A stretch of 64,000 nt of DNA from Halostagnicola kamekurae. GTDB taxonomy: Archaea > Halobacteriota > Halobacteria > Halobacteriales > Natrialbaceae. The stretch lies in the NCBI RefSeq assembly GCF_900116205.1, contig NZ_FOZS01000002.1:1138186-1202185 (forward strand), written 5' to 3'. A program made the position numbers and the translations under genes. This document shows, in pieces, positions 26,356-35,851 of this stretch; the first letter of the stretch is position 1; every line of letters begins with the position of its first letter. The notes under the pieces are model-generated. The model made no database searches. It worked only from the letters and a program-made list of their open reading frames with translations, and was not told where the DNA came from.

Positions 26356-26739
26356 ATGCACTTCGATCACGCGGGAATCGCGACCGACGATGCGCGCTCG
26401 CTCGCTACGCTGTACGCCGATCTCTTCGGCCTCGAGGTCGCCCACGAAGAGGAGTTCGACGGGCTTCGCGTCGTCTTCCTCGAGTGTGGCTCGGGTTATT
26501 TCGAACTCCTCGAGCCCCTCGAGGAGGGAACGATCGCACGCTATCTCGAGAACCAGGGGTCCGGCATTCACCACCTCGCGTTGGCGACCGACGACCTCGA
26601 GGGAGCGCTCGATCGCGCACGCGAACACGGTGTGACGCTCATCGACGAGGAACCGCGGCCTGGCGCGTGGGGACACTCGGTCGCGTTCGTCCACCCGTCG
26701 GACACGGGCGGCATTTTGATCGAGCTGGTCGAGCACTGA
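26356..26739 (+). CDS. mce: Methylmalonyl-CoA epimerase
   Basis: VOC-fold epimerase of 127 residues interconverting the (R) and (S) forms of methylmalonyl-CoA. It shows the metal and catalytic signature FDHAGIATDD at the start, GIHHLALATDD in the middle and ILIELVEH at the end. This is the usual length. The enzyme would work with methylmalonyl-CoA mutase in propionate and odd-chain or amino-acid carbon flow; the mutase genes are not in this window. It converges with the FAD/NAD-binding oxidoreductase. Confidence 0.9.
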   Translation: MHFDHAGIATDDARSLATLYADLFGLEVAHEEEFDGLRVVFLECGSGYFELLEPLEEGTIARYLENQGSGIHHLALATDDLEGALDRAREHGVTLIDEEPRPGAWGHSVAFVHPSDTGGILIELVEH

Positions 26740-26769
26740 GAACCGCGCTTGTTCGAGTACGAGAACCGC

Positions 26770-27408
26770 TCAACCGAAGCTCTCGATAAGCGCGTCGTCC
26801 GAATCGCCGCCCGCGGCGTCGATACTCTCGGCGACCGTCGTCACGAACTCGCTGAACCCGAACACGTAGAACTGTCCGTCTCCGAGGCGATCCGACACCG
26901 CTCCCTCGAGAGCCTCGGTAGCACCGTCCTCGAGGATCGTAACGGGCGCGCCGTCGGCCTCGAGCGCCTCGAGTCGATCGCGGTGTGCCGGCTCGTCGTC
27001 CTGGTAGATGATCGCGGCGTCTCGGCCGTTTTCTTGTGCTGCTTCGGCGATCGCGACCGCCGGCCCGACGCCGGGTCCGCCCGCGACCGCGACGACGTCG
27101 GTCGAGCCGTCGTAGGCGATAGTCCCCATCGGTCCTTCGATGGCGACCGTTTCCCCGCCCTCGAGGGACGCGAGCCACGGGGAGAGGTCGCCGTCGGGAT
27201 CGATCCCGACCGTGATCTCGAACGTGTCTTCGGCCGTCGGCGACGAGAGCGTGTAGTGGCGCGCGAGTTCCTCGCCGTCGGGCGCCGCCCGCAGGAGCAC
27301 GAACTGCCCCGGGCGGGGGTCGAACGACTGGGGTGACTCGAGTTCGATCGCGACCGTTCCCGGTCCGACGTCGCGAACCGATTCGACGCGGACTTGCGTA
27401 CCATCCAT
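26770..27408 (-). CDS. FAD-dependent oxidoreductase of the ferredoxin-NADP reductase fold
   Basis: Protein of 212 residues. Its N-terminal FAD barrel carries ARHYTLSSPTAED (the RxYS motif that holds FAD), and its C-terminal half has GGPGVGPAVAIAEAA for NAD(P) and FGFSEFVTTV at the end. It is related to the flavin domains of dihydroorotate dehydrogenase electron-transfer and phenol-hydroxylase-type reductases, but no iron-sulfur domain is attached. Divergent from the KorAB operon, it might exchange electrons with ferredoxin; that is inference from position. Confidence 0.85.
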   Translation of the reverse strand: MDGTQVRVESVRDVGPGTVAIELESPQSFDPRPGQFVLLRAAPDGEELARHYTLSSPTAEDTFEITVGIDPDGDLSPWLASLEGGETVAIEGPMGTIAYDGSTDVVAVAGGPGVGPAVAIAEAAQENGRDAAIIYQDDEPAHRDRLEALEADGAPVTILEDGATEALEGAVSDRLGDGQFYVFGFSEFVTTVAESIDAAGGDSDDALIESFG

Positions 27409-27599
27409 GGGTGGGCGTTCGGCCGAGGCGCGAAAAGTCGTTCCGTTCTCCGCCGAAAACCTTCACTACGATCGTCCACAATACTGGGACAGAAACGGCC
27501 CGTAACCCGGTTTACCGGCAACATATCGGCCGGTGCTCCGTGGGGACGGTTGAGCTTTCAGAAGGCTTTTCATTTGGTGGGGGCAAGGTGCGACATAAC

Positions 27600-29357
27600 A
27601 TGGCTGCGGACCTAAATTGGGCAATCGGAGGTGAGGCCGGGGACGGGATCGACTCCACCGGGAAGATCTTCGCTCAGGCGCTCTCCAGGGCAGGACGGCA
27701 CGTATTCACATCCAAGGACTTCGCGTCCCGAATCCGCGGCGGGTACACCGCTTACAAGATTCGGACGTCGGTCGATCAGGTACAGAGCGTCGTCGATCGA
27801 CTCGACATCTTGGTCGCGCTGACCCAGCGAACCATCGACGAGAACCTCGACGAACTCCACGACGGTAGTGCAGTCATCTACGACGGCGAGCGGTCGTGGG
27901 AGGCAGAGATCCCCGACGAGATCACCGCCGTCGACGTTCCGTTGAAGTCGCTCGCCGAAGACGCGGGGGGAGCGATCATGCGAAACATCGTTGCGCTCGG
28001 CGCGGCGTGTGAGATCACGAACTTCGACGTCGAGTACCTCGACGAATCTCTCGAGAAGCGCTTCGGGGGGAAGGGCTCGAAGATCGTCGAGAACAACAAG
28101 GAGGCCGCTCGGCTCGGACAGGAGTACGTTCGCGAGAACTACGATTTCGACGAACTCGAGTACGATCTCGAAACGACCGACAACGACTACGTCCTCCTGA
28201 ACGGGAACGAGGCGATCGGCATGGGCGCGATCGCGGCCGGTTGTCGGTTCTACGCCGGCTACCCGATCACGCCCGCGACCTCCATCATGGAGTATCTCAC
28301 CGGCCGGATCGAAGACTACGGCGGTCACGTCGTCCAGGCCGAGGACGAACTCTCGGCGATCAACATGGCACTCGGAGGCGCGCGCGCCGGCGCTCGAGCG
28401 ATGACCGCGACGTCCGGAGCGGGGATCGACCTCATGACCGAGACGTTCGGGCTCGTCGCTACCAGCGAGACGCCCCTGGTCATCTGTGACGTCCAGCGCT
28501 CGGGTCCCTCGACCGGAATGCCGACGAAGCAAGAACAGGGCGACCTCAACATGGCGCTGTACGCTGGCCACGGCGAGGTCCCCCGGTTCGTCGTCACGCC
28601 GACGAGTATCACCGAGTGTTTCTGGAAGACCGTCGAGGCGTTCAACCTGGCTGAGAAGTATCAGACGCCCGTCTTCCTCGTCTCCGACCTCGCGATGTCG
28701 GTGACCGAGCAGACGTTCCCGCCGGAAGCGTTCGACATGGACGCGGTCGAAATCGATCGCGGCAAACTCGTCGAGCAGGACGAGGTCGACGAGTGGCTCG
28801 ACGACGAGGGCCGATTCCGCGCCCACGCCGTCACCGACGACGGCGTCAGCCCGCGTGCCAAACCCGGCACGATCGACGGCGCGCACATGAGCACCGGCCT
28901 CGAACACGACGAGCTCGGTCGCCGGACCGAGGAGGAAGGCGAACGCGTCCAGCAGGTCGACAAGCGAAACCGCAAAGTCGAGACCGCAAAAGAACGCGAG
29001 GAGTGGGACTACCGGGAGTTCGGCGACGCCGACTCGGAGAACCTCATCATCTCGTGGGGTTCGAACGAGGGCGCGCTCGTCGAAGCCCTCGAGTACCTCG
29101 AGGACGACGGGATCAGCGTTCGCGTCATCTCCGTCCCGTACATCTTCCCGCGGCCCGACCTGACCGAGGAGATCGAGGCGGCCGAGGAGGCGATCGTCGT
29201 CGAGTGTAACGCGACGGGTCAGTTCGCGGATCTACTTGAGCACGATACGCTTACCCGTCTGAAGCGAATTAACAAGTACACGGGCGTGCGCTTCAAAGCG
29301 GACGAACTCGCGACGGAGATCACCGACAAACTCGCAGAGGAGGTTCCAGCACAATGA
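27600..29357 (+). CDS. korA: 2-oxoacid:ferredoxin oxidoreductase alpha subunit (KorA type)
   Basis: Protein of 585 residues, a fusion of the gamma domain (IGGEAGDGIDSTGKIFAQ near the start) with the alpha domain (GNEAIGMGAIAAGCRFYAGYP, TPATSIMEYL). With the beta subunit it oxidatively decarboxylates 2-oxoacids, probably 2-oxoglutarate, to acyl-CoA while reducing ferredoxin; this replaces the 2-oxoglutarate dehydrogenase complex in haloarchaea. The start at ATG 27600 matches the family (MAADLNWAIGG). It overlaps korB by four bases (ATGA). Confidence 0.92.
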   Translation: MAADLNWAIGGEAGDGIDSTGKIFAQALSRAGRHVFTSKDFASRIRGGYTAYKIRTSVDQVQSVVDRLDILVALTQRTIDENLDELHDGSAVIYDGERSWEAEIPDEITAVDVPLKSLAEDAGGAIMRNIVALGAACEITNFDVEYLDESLEKRFGGKGSKIVENNKEAARLGQEYVRENYDFDELEYDLETTDNDYVLLNGNEAIGMGAIAAGCRFYAGYPITPATSIMEYLTGRIEDYGGHVVQAEDELSAINMALGGARAGARAMTATSGAGIDLMTETFGLVATSETPLVICDVQRSGPSTGMPTKQEQGDLNMALYAGHGEVPRFVVTPTSITECFWKTVEAFNLAEKYQTPVFLVSDLAMSVTEQTFPPEAFDMDAVEIDRGKLVEQDEVDEWLDDEGRFRAHAVTDDGVSPRAKPGTIDGAHMSTGLEHDELGRRTEEEGERVQQVDKRNRKVETAKEREEWDYREFGDADSENLIISWGSNEGALVEALEYLEDDGISVRVISVPYIFPRPDLTEEIEAAEEAIVVECNATGQFADLLEHDTLTRLKRINKYTGVRFKADELATEITDKLAEEVPAQ

Positions 29358-30220
29358 GCTCAGACGTACGATTCACCGATTTCAAATCCGACAAGCAGCC
29401 GACCTGGTGTCCCGGATGTGGGGACTTCGGCACGATGAACGGCATGATGAAAGCCCTCGCGAACACCGGCAACGATCCCGACAACACGTTCGTCGTGGCG
29501 GGGATCGGGTGTTCGGGCAAGATCGGGACCTACATGCACAGCTACGCGCTGCATGGCGTCCACGGGCGTGCCCTGCCGGTCGGTACCGGCGTCAAGATGG
29601 CCCGACCCGACATCGAAGTGATGGTCGCCGGCGGCGACGGCGACGGGTACTCGATCGGTGCCGGCCACTTCGTCCACGCCGTTCGCCGAAACGTGGACAT
29701 GACGTACGTGGTCATGGACAACCGCATTTACGGGCTGACGAAGGGACAGGCCTCGCCGACTTCGCGCTCGGACTTCGAAACGTCGACGACGCCCGAGGGA
29801 CCACAGCAGCCGCCGGTCAACCCCCTCGCGCTCGCGCTCGCATCGGGTGCGACCTTCATCGCCCAGTCCTTTAGCTCGGACGCGATGCGCCACGCCGAAA
29901 TCATCGAGAAGGCGATCGAACACGACGGCTTCGGCTTCGTCAACGTGTTCAGTCCGTGTGTTACCTTCAACGACGTCGACACCTACGACTACTTCCGCGA
30001 CACGCTCGTCGACCTCAAGGAGGACGAGGATCACGACCCGACGAACTACGAGGACGCCAAGGAAGTCATCACGGACGGCGAAATGGAGTATCAGGGCGTG
30101 ATGTACCAAAACGAGGAGGCGCTACCGTATCACGAGCAACACGGCGTCACCGAGGACATGTCCGAGATTCCGGACGGCGCACCCGAGGACGCCATGGACC
30201 TCGTTCGCGAATTCTACTGA
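29354..30220 (+). CDS. korB: 2-oxoacid:ferredoxin oxidoreductase beta subunit (KorB type)
   Basis: Thiamine-diphosphate subunit of 288 residues. The N-terminal WCPGCGDFGTMNG and the GIGCSGKIGTYMHSYALHGVHG region are characteristic, and GGDGDGYSIGAGHFVHAVRR followed by VVMDNRIYGLTKGQASPTS is the TPP/Mg motif. It is translated from the ATGA overlap with the alpha subunit, as expected for a 1:1 complex. Distinction between 2-oxoglutarate and pyruvate as substrate rests on overall resemblance to haloarchaeal KorB and is not proven by a motif. Confidence 0.93.
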   Translation: MSSDVRFTDFKSDKQPTWCPGCGDFGTMNGMMKALANTGNDPDNTFVVAGIGCSGKIGTYMHSYALHGVHGRALPVGTGVKMARPDIEVMVAGGDGDGYSIGAGHFVHAVRRNVDMTYVVMDNRIYGLTKGQASPTSRSDFETSTTPEGPQQPPVNPLALALASGATFIAQSFSSDAMRHAEIIEKAIEHDGFGFVNVFSPCVTFNDVDTYDYFRDTLVDLKEDEDHDPTNYEDAKEVITDGEMEYQGVMYQNEEALPYHEQHGVTEDMSEIPDGAPEDAMDLVREFY

Positions 30221-30426
30221 ACCGACTTCAGTTTTAGAGCGACTCGAGAACGATTTCGCTCTCCGGATCACCACAGCCACCAGTTGCTCGAAACGTCGCT
30301 GACGGGCAGCGTCGGCCACTACGTACGCCGCACCGTTGTCGGCGTCGCCGTCTCGCGTGATACCGTCTGGGCTGTCCGATCACGTCTCGAGTTGGCCACG
30401 CGAAAACCGGACGAACCGGTGAGCGC

Positions 30427-31083
30427 TCAGACCGGGTGCTCGACAGACTCGAGCAGGACCTCGACGTTGGCTCCCTCGTCCTGGAACAGTTCCGGATACA
30501 TACCGACGAGAACCAGATAGTCGCCCTCGTGACCGAACGAGGCCACGAGGAGGTCGACGTCGATCGCTTCGCCCTGATACTCGGTCTGTCCCTGCAGACG
30601 GTCGACGTCGCGACTCTCTCCGAGAATCGACACCGAAAAGGTCTCCTCGTGCTGGATGTCCCGAATATCCGTCTCCCCGTTCTCGATCTGACCCCGGAAC
30701 TCGTCGAGTAACTCCTCGCTGTCCATGCCGTCGATGGGATTGAGCGACCGGCCGGCGACGCTCATGTTGGGCGTCGAGACCGCGACGAACGCGGTCGCCT
30801 CCTGTGATTGGCCCCGAATATCGAGCGCTTTCGCGTAACTCGAGAGCCAGAATCCGGCTTCGATCTCCCGTTCGACGCCGGCTTCGACCGTCTCTTCGAA
30901 GGTCCGTTCCTCGACGGTCAGCTCTTCGAATCCCGTCTCCTCGAGCGCGCTGTCGGTCGGCGCGACGCGGTCGGAACTGAATTCGAGCGGCCCGTCGCCG
31001 GTGATGAAATCGAGACAGCCAGCGAGGGCTGCGATCGAACCTGTCACTCCCGCTGCAAGAAACCGTCTGCGTGAAGAACTCAT
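30427..31083 (-). CDS. DUF6517-type Tat lipoprotein
   Basis: Exported lipoprotein of 218 residues. Twin arginines at 5-7 (RRRFLAAG) and lipobox LAGC with Cys23 mark Tat export and lipid anchoring. The mature part is acidic and beta-rich (ATAFVAVSTPNMSVAGRSLNP, then ETFSVSILGESRDVDR), as in haloarchaeal DUF6517 proteins. Function unknown. It stands alone, divergent from the aminotransferase. Confidence 0.85.
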   Translation of the reverse strand: MSSSRRRFLAAGVTGSIAALAGCLDFITGDGPLEFSSDRVAPTDSALEETGFEELTVEERTFEETVEAGVEREIEAGFWLSSYAKALDIRGQSQEATAFVAVSTPNMSVAGRSLNPIDGMDSEELLDEFRGQIENGETDIRDIQHEETFSVSILGESRDVDRLQGQTEYQGEAIDVDLLVASFGHEGDYLVLVGMYPELFQDEGANVEVLLESVEHPV

Positions 31084-31230
31084 TACCTACCGTATTCGTT
31101 AGCAACAGCATATTCGTTGTGGCTGGTTCATTCGATCCGACAGGATAGACGAGCAGGCGACGGCCGACGCCGAGACGGCCGTCACGGATACACATCAAGA
31201 GTTATCGGGGTTGGCTCCCCCCGTTGTACC

Positions 31231-32352
31231 ATGACGGAGTTCTCTCATCGGGTCGAGCAGGTATCGATCAGCGGGATCCGGGAAGTGTTCGAAGCCGCGG
31301 GCGAGGACGCGATCAACCTCGGACTCGGGCAACCGGACTTTCCAACGCCCGAGCACGCTCGAGCGGGAGCGATCGAGGCTATCGAGTCCGAGAAGACCGA
31401 CGCTTACACCTCGAACAAAGGGACGCGGTCGCTTCGCGAGGCGATCTCCGGAACGTACGACCGCGAGTACGGAATCGACGTCGATCCGGCGGACATCATC
31501 GCGACGTCCGGCGGGAGCGAGGCGCTTCACCTGGTGTTAGAGGCGCACGTCGATCCGGGCGAGGAAGTCATTTTCCCCGATCCCGGCTTCGTCTCCTACG
31601 ACGCGTTGACGAAGATCGCCGACGGGACTCCAAAGCCGGTCCCGCTCCGGGAGGATCTCACGCTCGATCCGGCGACCGTCGAGGAGGCGATCACCGACGA
31701 TACGGCCGCGTTCGTGGTCAACAGCCCCTCGAATCCGACGGGTGCGGTCCAGTCCGAGGAGGACATGCGCGAGTTCGCGCGCATCGCGGACGAACACGAT
31801 GTCCTCTGTCTCTCCGACGAGGTGTACGAGCGAATCGTCTTCGAGGGCGAACACCGCTCGCCGCTCGAGTTCGCCCAGAGCGACAACGTCGTGGTCGTCA
31901 GCGCCTGCTCGAAAACATACTCGATGACAGGCTGGCGACTCGGCTGGGTCGTCGGATCGAATCGGAGAATCGAACGCATGCTCCGGGTCCACCAGTACGG
32001 GCAGGCCTGTGCGAGCGCACCGGCGCAGTACGCCGCAGAGGCGGCCCTGACCGGTCCGCAGGACCCCGTCGCGGAGATGGTCGACGCGTTCGAGCGGCGC
32101 CGAGACCTCGTCGTCGACGGTCTCGAGGACGCCGGCCTCGAGGTCCCGACGCCCTCGGGCGCGTTCTACGTCATGCCCAAAGTCCCGGACGGCTGGTGTG
32201 AGGAAGTCCTCGAGCGCGACGTGGTGGTCGTGCCGGGCGACGCCTTCGGCGCACACGGCGAGGGCTATGCGCGACTCTCCTATGCGACCGGAACGGAAGA
32301 ACTCAAAGAAGCGCTCGAGGTCATCGACGCGGCGACCCGGGCGGTGCGATAG
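31231..32352 (+). CDS. Class I/II pyridoxal-phosphate aminotransferase (AspC-like)
   Basis: Aminotransferase of 373 residues, fold type I. LGLGQPDFPTPEH and SNPTGAVQSEEDM are typical of subgroup I-gamma enzymes, and the PLP lysine lies in SACSKTYSMTGWRLGW. Aspartate or aromatic amino-acid transamination is likely. ATG 31231 (MTEFSHRVEQVSISGIR) matches the usual family start; the frame stays open for 114 bases upstream without acidic character. Confidence 0.9.
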   Translation: MTEFSHRVEQVSISGIREVFEAAGEDAINLGLGQPDFPTPEHARAGAIEAIESEKTDAYTSNKGTRSLREAISGTYDREYGIDVDPADIIATSGGSEALHLVLEAHVDPGEEVIFPDPGFVSYDALTKIADGTPKPVPLREDLTLDPATVEEAITDDTAAFVVNSPSNPTGAVQSEEDMREFARIADEHDVLCLSDEVYERIVFEGEHRSPLEFAQSDNVVVVSACSKTYSMTGWRLGWVVGSNRRIERMLRVHQYGQACASAPAQYAAEAALTGPQDPVAEMVDAFERRRDLVVDGLEDAGLEVPTPSGAFYVMPKVPDGWCEEVLERDVVVVPGDAFGAHGEGYARLSYATGTEELKEALEVIDAATRAVR

Positions 32353-32478
32353 GGACGTCTAAGACGGCTACACCGCCCAGTTCGACGGCCAGACGAGACG
32401 ACAGGCGTAGAACTTCTATCGACTGATCTTTTCGTCGATTCCAAGAAACGATGGCCTCGTGGATTGGACCTGCGAGGC

Positions 32479-32922
32479 TCAGTTTACGTCCTCGTCCTCG
32501 AGGCGCTCGAGGACCTCTCTTGCGTTCTCGACGGCGGCTTCTTTTTTCGCGGGGTAGGCCTCGACTTTCGCGCGGAACGTGATCCCGTCGCCGAGTCGGC
32601 TCTCGCCGTTGAACGCGGCCTGTTTGTCGAGCGTGAGATAGAGTTCGGTGTTTTCGGTCACCCGCTGGTCGAGTTCGGCGATCAGGCCGTCGAAATCCTC
32701 GAGATCCGCGAGTCTCGAGAGGACGTGGCGCACGTCGTCTGCGTTTTCGGCGCGCGCCGAGAGGACGAGGATCCGATCGCCGTAGTGGCCCTCGCTCTCG
32801 ACGCGCTCTATTTCGAACTCCTCGGGGAGGAAGGTTCGGAGCGCGCTCTCGACGCGTTTTTCGTCCTCGGTGGCGTAACAGAACGTTCGCAGATCGACGT
32901 AGTGAAGCGGGATTTGTGGCAT
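32479..32922 (-). CDS. RNA-binding protein of the COG1325 (predicted exosome subunit) family
   Basis: Protein of 147 residues beginning MPQIPLHYVDLRTFCYATED and containing HYGDRILVLSARAENADDVR and LYLTLDKQAAFNGE. These fit archaeal COG1325 proteins, proposed to act in RNA processing with the exosome because of conserved gene neighbourhoods. It lies 36 bases from the upstream DUF1918-type gene on the same strand, so they probably form one unit. Confidence 0.82.
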   Translation of the reverse strand: MPQIPLHYVDLRTFCYATEDEKRVESALRTFLPEEFEIERVESEGHYGDRILVLSARAENADDVRHVLSRLADLEDFDGLIAELDQRVTENTELYLTLDKQAAFNGESRLGDGITFRAKVEAYPAKKEAAVENAREVLERLEDEDVN

Positions 32923-32958
32923 CGGTCCTGAGAGAACGGGCGTGTCGCTGGTAGGTAG

Positions 32959-33168
32959 TTACTCGTCGGCGTCGTCCGGGTCGGCGTCGTCGGGAGCGGC
33001 CTCGAGGGCGTCTTCGGGAACGCCCGACTCCTGACCGTCCTCGAAGCTGATCGTGTAGGTGACGTCGCCGAACATAGATTCCATCGTCTGGGTGACCGTC
33101 CCGACTTCGCCGTCGAATTCGCTGTGTTTGTCGTGGAGCACGACGTGGTCGTCTTCCTCGAAGCTCAT
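32959..33168 (-). CDS. Small DUF1918-type SH3-like protein
   Basis: Acidic protein of 69 residues with a KOW/SH3-like core (DDHVVLHDKHSEFDGEVGTVTQ) and a polar Asp/Ala tail. Haloarchaea commonly carry such short DUF1918-like proteins; function is unknown. It is probably cotranscribed with the following COG1325 gene. Confidence 0.75.
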   Translation of the reverse strand: MSFEEDDHVVLHDKHSEFDGEVGTVTQTMESMFGDVTYTISFEDGQESGVPEDALEAAPDDADPDDADE

Positions 33169-33256
33169 AGGTCGCTCTTCCCTGCCATTGCGTAAAAAGG
33201 GACTGATTCGGTTTCGACGGCTCGACGGGGAGACCGCGAGCGCGACTGCAGCCGGG

Positions 33257-33940
33257 TCAGGCCTCGATTCCGAGCTCCTCGAGGAGCGTCTGGCCCGCGG
33301 CGCTCGAGGAACCGGGACCGCGTGCGGTTATCAGATCGCCGTCGACGGTGACGCTCGTCTCCGAATCGAGTTCGGCGTCCCAGTTTCCGCCCGCGGCGAT
33401 CACTTCGTCTTCGACCCAGTAGGGGAGTTTTCTGCCGTCTGGCATCAGGTCCTCGTTGTCGACGATTCCCTCCTCCCACTCGTTCGGGAAGCCGGTTACC
33501 TCGCGGTCGTGGACGATGAACGCGCCGTGGCTGTCTCGCGTGAACGCGAGAATGGCAACGGCGTGGCAGACGACGAGTGCCTTTCCGTCGCCCTCGATCG
33601 TCTCGCGAAGGATCGTCCGCGCGTGTTTGTCCTGATTAACGTCCCACTCGGTACCGTGACCGCCCGGGAAAACGACGGCGTCGTACTCGCCGGCTTGCGC
33701 CTTCGCGAGCGGAATGGGATCGTTCAGCCGCTCGTCGGTCTCGTGGACCTCCATGACGTGTTCGGCGGTTTCCTCGCCGACCTGTTCTGGGTCGGCAGAG
33801 CGCTCGTCGATCTGCGGCGGGCCGCCCGTCGGTGTCGCGACCGTGATGTCGACCCCCGCGTCGGTGAGCGTCTCGAGCGGCTCGACGCATTCTTCTCCCC
33901 AGTATCCCTCCTCGCTGACGACGAACAGTGCTCGAGTCAT
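33257..33940 (-). CDS. DJ-1/PfpI family protein
   Basis: Class I glutamine-amidotransferase-like protein of 227 residues. The conserved Glu lies in VSEEGYWGEE, AVVFPGGHG gives the oxyanion region, and the nucleophilic Cys is in LVVCHAVAIL. This fits the long Hsp31-like branch, which includes glyoxalase III or deglycase/chaperone-like enzymes. ATG 33940 (MTRALFVVSEEG) was chosen by family comparison. It is divergent from the Hsp20 gene, and both may respond to stress. Confidence 0.88.
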   Translation of the reverse strand: MTRALFVVSEEGYWGEECVEPLETLTDAGVDITVATPTGGPPQIDERSADPEQVGEETAEHVMEVHETDERLNDPIPLAKAQAGEYDAVVFPGGHGTEWDVNQDKHARTILRETIEGDGKALVVCHAVAILAFTRDSHGAFIVHDREVTGFPNEWEEGIVDNEDLMPDGRKLPYWVEDEVIAAGGNWDAELDSETSVTVDGDLITARGPGSSSAAGQTLLEELGIEA

Positions 33941-34083
33941 GTGCGCCCGTTCGGGAGCCAGCACATTAACGCCGGTCCAACCCCTCGGTTCTGCCGCAAT
34001 CGCCGCCGCCGACCTGTTACGAGAGCGGACGGTCACGAGCGACGAGGGTGGTCTTTTTCGCCGCTGGCGACGTAGCCCGATTT

Positions 34084-34542
34084 ATGGCACAGCGACCGAA
34101 CCCCTTCGAGGAGCTCGAGAAACTGATCGATCGGCTGAGCCGGCAACTGCGGTCACCGCGGCGATCCGGCAGCAGCGGTGACGCTGACGGCGGGGACCTC
34201 GGTACGAGCGTCGGATCGCGCGGAACCGGCGTCGACGTAACGGATGCAAACGGGGAGTTCGTCGTCGTGATCGACGCGCCCGGATTCGAGCGCGACGACA
34301 TCGAGCTCACGCTGACGAACCGGCGGCTGAAGATCGACGGCGAGCGCGAACAGGCCGTCGACGACGCCGAGGACACCTACCTTCGGCGCGAGCGGCGCAC
34401 GCACTCGTTCAGCCGACAGCTAACCCTCCCCAGCCCCGTCGACGCGGACGGCGTCGAAGCACACCTCAATAACGGCGTCGTGACGATCAGGCTGCCGAAA
34501 CGCGATTTCGACGACGCGGCGCGTTCGATCGATATCGAGTGA
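34084..34542 (+). CDS. Hsp20/alpha-crystallin small heat-shock protein
   Basis: ATP-independent chaperone of 152 residues. The alpha-crystallin domain covers about 55-150, with VVVIDAPGFERDDIELTL, RRLKIDGERE and GVVTIRLPKR. The N-terminus is short and Ser/Gly-rich with a PNPFEELEKLIDRL helix. The ATG at 34084 is close to a TTTA element, so the transcript could begin shortly upstream. Divergent from the DJ-1 gene. Confidence 0.92.
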   Translation: MAQRPNPFEELEKLIDRLSRQLRSPRRSGSSGDADGGDLGTSVGSRGTGVDVTDANGEFVVVIDAPGFERDDIELTLTNRRLKIDGEREQAVDDAEDTYLRRERRTHSFSRQLTLPSPVDADGVEAHLNNGVVTIRLPKRDFDDAARSIDIE

Positions 34543-34587
34543 ATCCGCGGACGGGCAATCGTCCGACCCGGTCGTGCTACAGGCCGA

Positions 34588-35595
34588 CTACTCGTTCCCG
34601 TTATCGAGGTTCAGCGCGTCGAAAAACCGCTTCTCGAGGCGGGTGCTGGCGAACTCGAGTAACTGGTTTTCGTCCCCCGCGACATCCGCGAACAGTCCGA
34701 GATCGATGCGGCCGCCGGCCATGTCGTGGTGGCCGCCGACCGCTCCGAGTTCGCCGAACGCGTTTTGTAACGTCTTTCCGGCCTGCACTCGCGGGTCGAT
34801 CGATCGGGCGCTCAGTCGGATCGAACCGTTGACGATCCCGTAGATGAGGACCGTATCGACGCCCTCGAGGTTGAGCAGGTAGTCCGCGGCCTGCGGGAGC
34901 GCGTCGGTCTCGGTGGTTCGCCCCACGCTCGAGGCTAGGGACGAACCCCGCCGCGTCCGCGACGCGATGGCGTGTCCGATCGCGTCGAGCGTCGCCGGAG
35001 AGAACGCGCTTCCGTACAGTTGCTCTAACATCTCGAGGTCCGCCTCTGGGTACACCGCCAGCGCGGCCTCGTACTCGCGTTCGGTCGGCTCGCGGACGAA
35101 ATCGAGTCGTTCCCGGTGCAGCGCAAAGAGCAGTGCAGACGCCAGTCGCGTCGCGAGGGCCATCTCGAGGTCGAAGAGGTACTCGACGAAGATCGTCGCG
35201 GTCGCGCCGTAATCCGTTCGAACGTCGACGAACGCCGCCTCGACGTCGCTGTCCGGGTGGTGGTCGACGACGATCGACGGTTCGATCGACGCCGGTACCT
35301 GCGTGTTCTGGCCGGGAACCGCGTGATCGACGAACGCGAGGGAGTCGTCTTCGGCAATCGACGCGTTTCGGATCGGCGTGACGTCGATATTGAGCATGTT
35401 GACGAAGGCCCGATTTTGCTGGTGTGAGATTTCTCCCCCGTAGACTGTCCGGGTCTCGTTTACGCCGTTGTGTTTTGCGATCCGCTCGAGCGCGAGCGCG
35501 CTGGCGAGGCAGTCGGGATCCGGGTTGTCGTGACAGACGATGGTGAGCGAATCCATCTCCGCGAGCGTTTCTCCCAGATCTTCCGCTCGAGACAT
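34588..35595 (-). CDS. DHH/DHHA1 phosphoesterase (NrnA/RecJ-like)
   Basis: Phosphoesterase of 335 residues expected to cleave short oligonucleotides, cyclic dinucleotides or pAp with manganese. The DHH motifs are VCHDNPDPDCLASA, FVDHAVPG and VVDHHPDSD, and the DHHA1 domain has GAVGGHHDMAGGRI. The start could also be 18 bases upstream. It stands between the Hsp20 gene and an ornithine cyclodeaminase homologue. Confidence 0.87.
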   Translation of the reverse strand: MSRAEDLGETLAEMDSLTIVCHDNPDPDCLASALALERIAKHNGVNETRTVYGGEISHQQNRAFVNMLNIDVTPIRNASIAEDDSLAFVDHAVPGQNTQVPASIEPSIVVDHHPDSDVEAAFVDVRTDYGATATIFVEYLFDLEMALATRLASALLFALHRERLDFVREPTEREYEAALAVYPEADLEMLEQLYGSAFSPATLDAIGHAIASRTRRGSSLASSVGRTTETDALPQAADYLLNLEGVDTVLIYGIVNGSIRLSARSIDPRVQAGKTLQNAFGELGAVGGHHDMAGGRIDLGLFADVAGDENQLLEFASTRLEKRFFDALNLDNGNE

Positions 35596-35851
35596 ACCTA
35601 ATCCTACGGACACGAGCGGTTTGTAAGTCGCGCCAAGATGTCGGCTGCGATGACTGGAAATACCGTATTAACTCTCGAAACTGGTTGGTACGCCGACACT
35701 TCGTCGGCGAATTCTCCGTGTTCAGATCCAAATACTGTTGATGAGTAACGTGCGTTTCAGGTCAATCTGCGCTCGAACACGGAAGAGAGTTCGGTCACGG
35801 GCCGTCCGTCCGCGCGATGGAGTCGGTCGACACCACGCGCTGGGAGGTTCC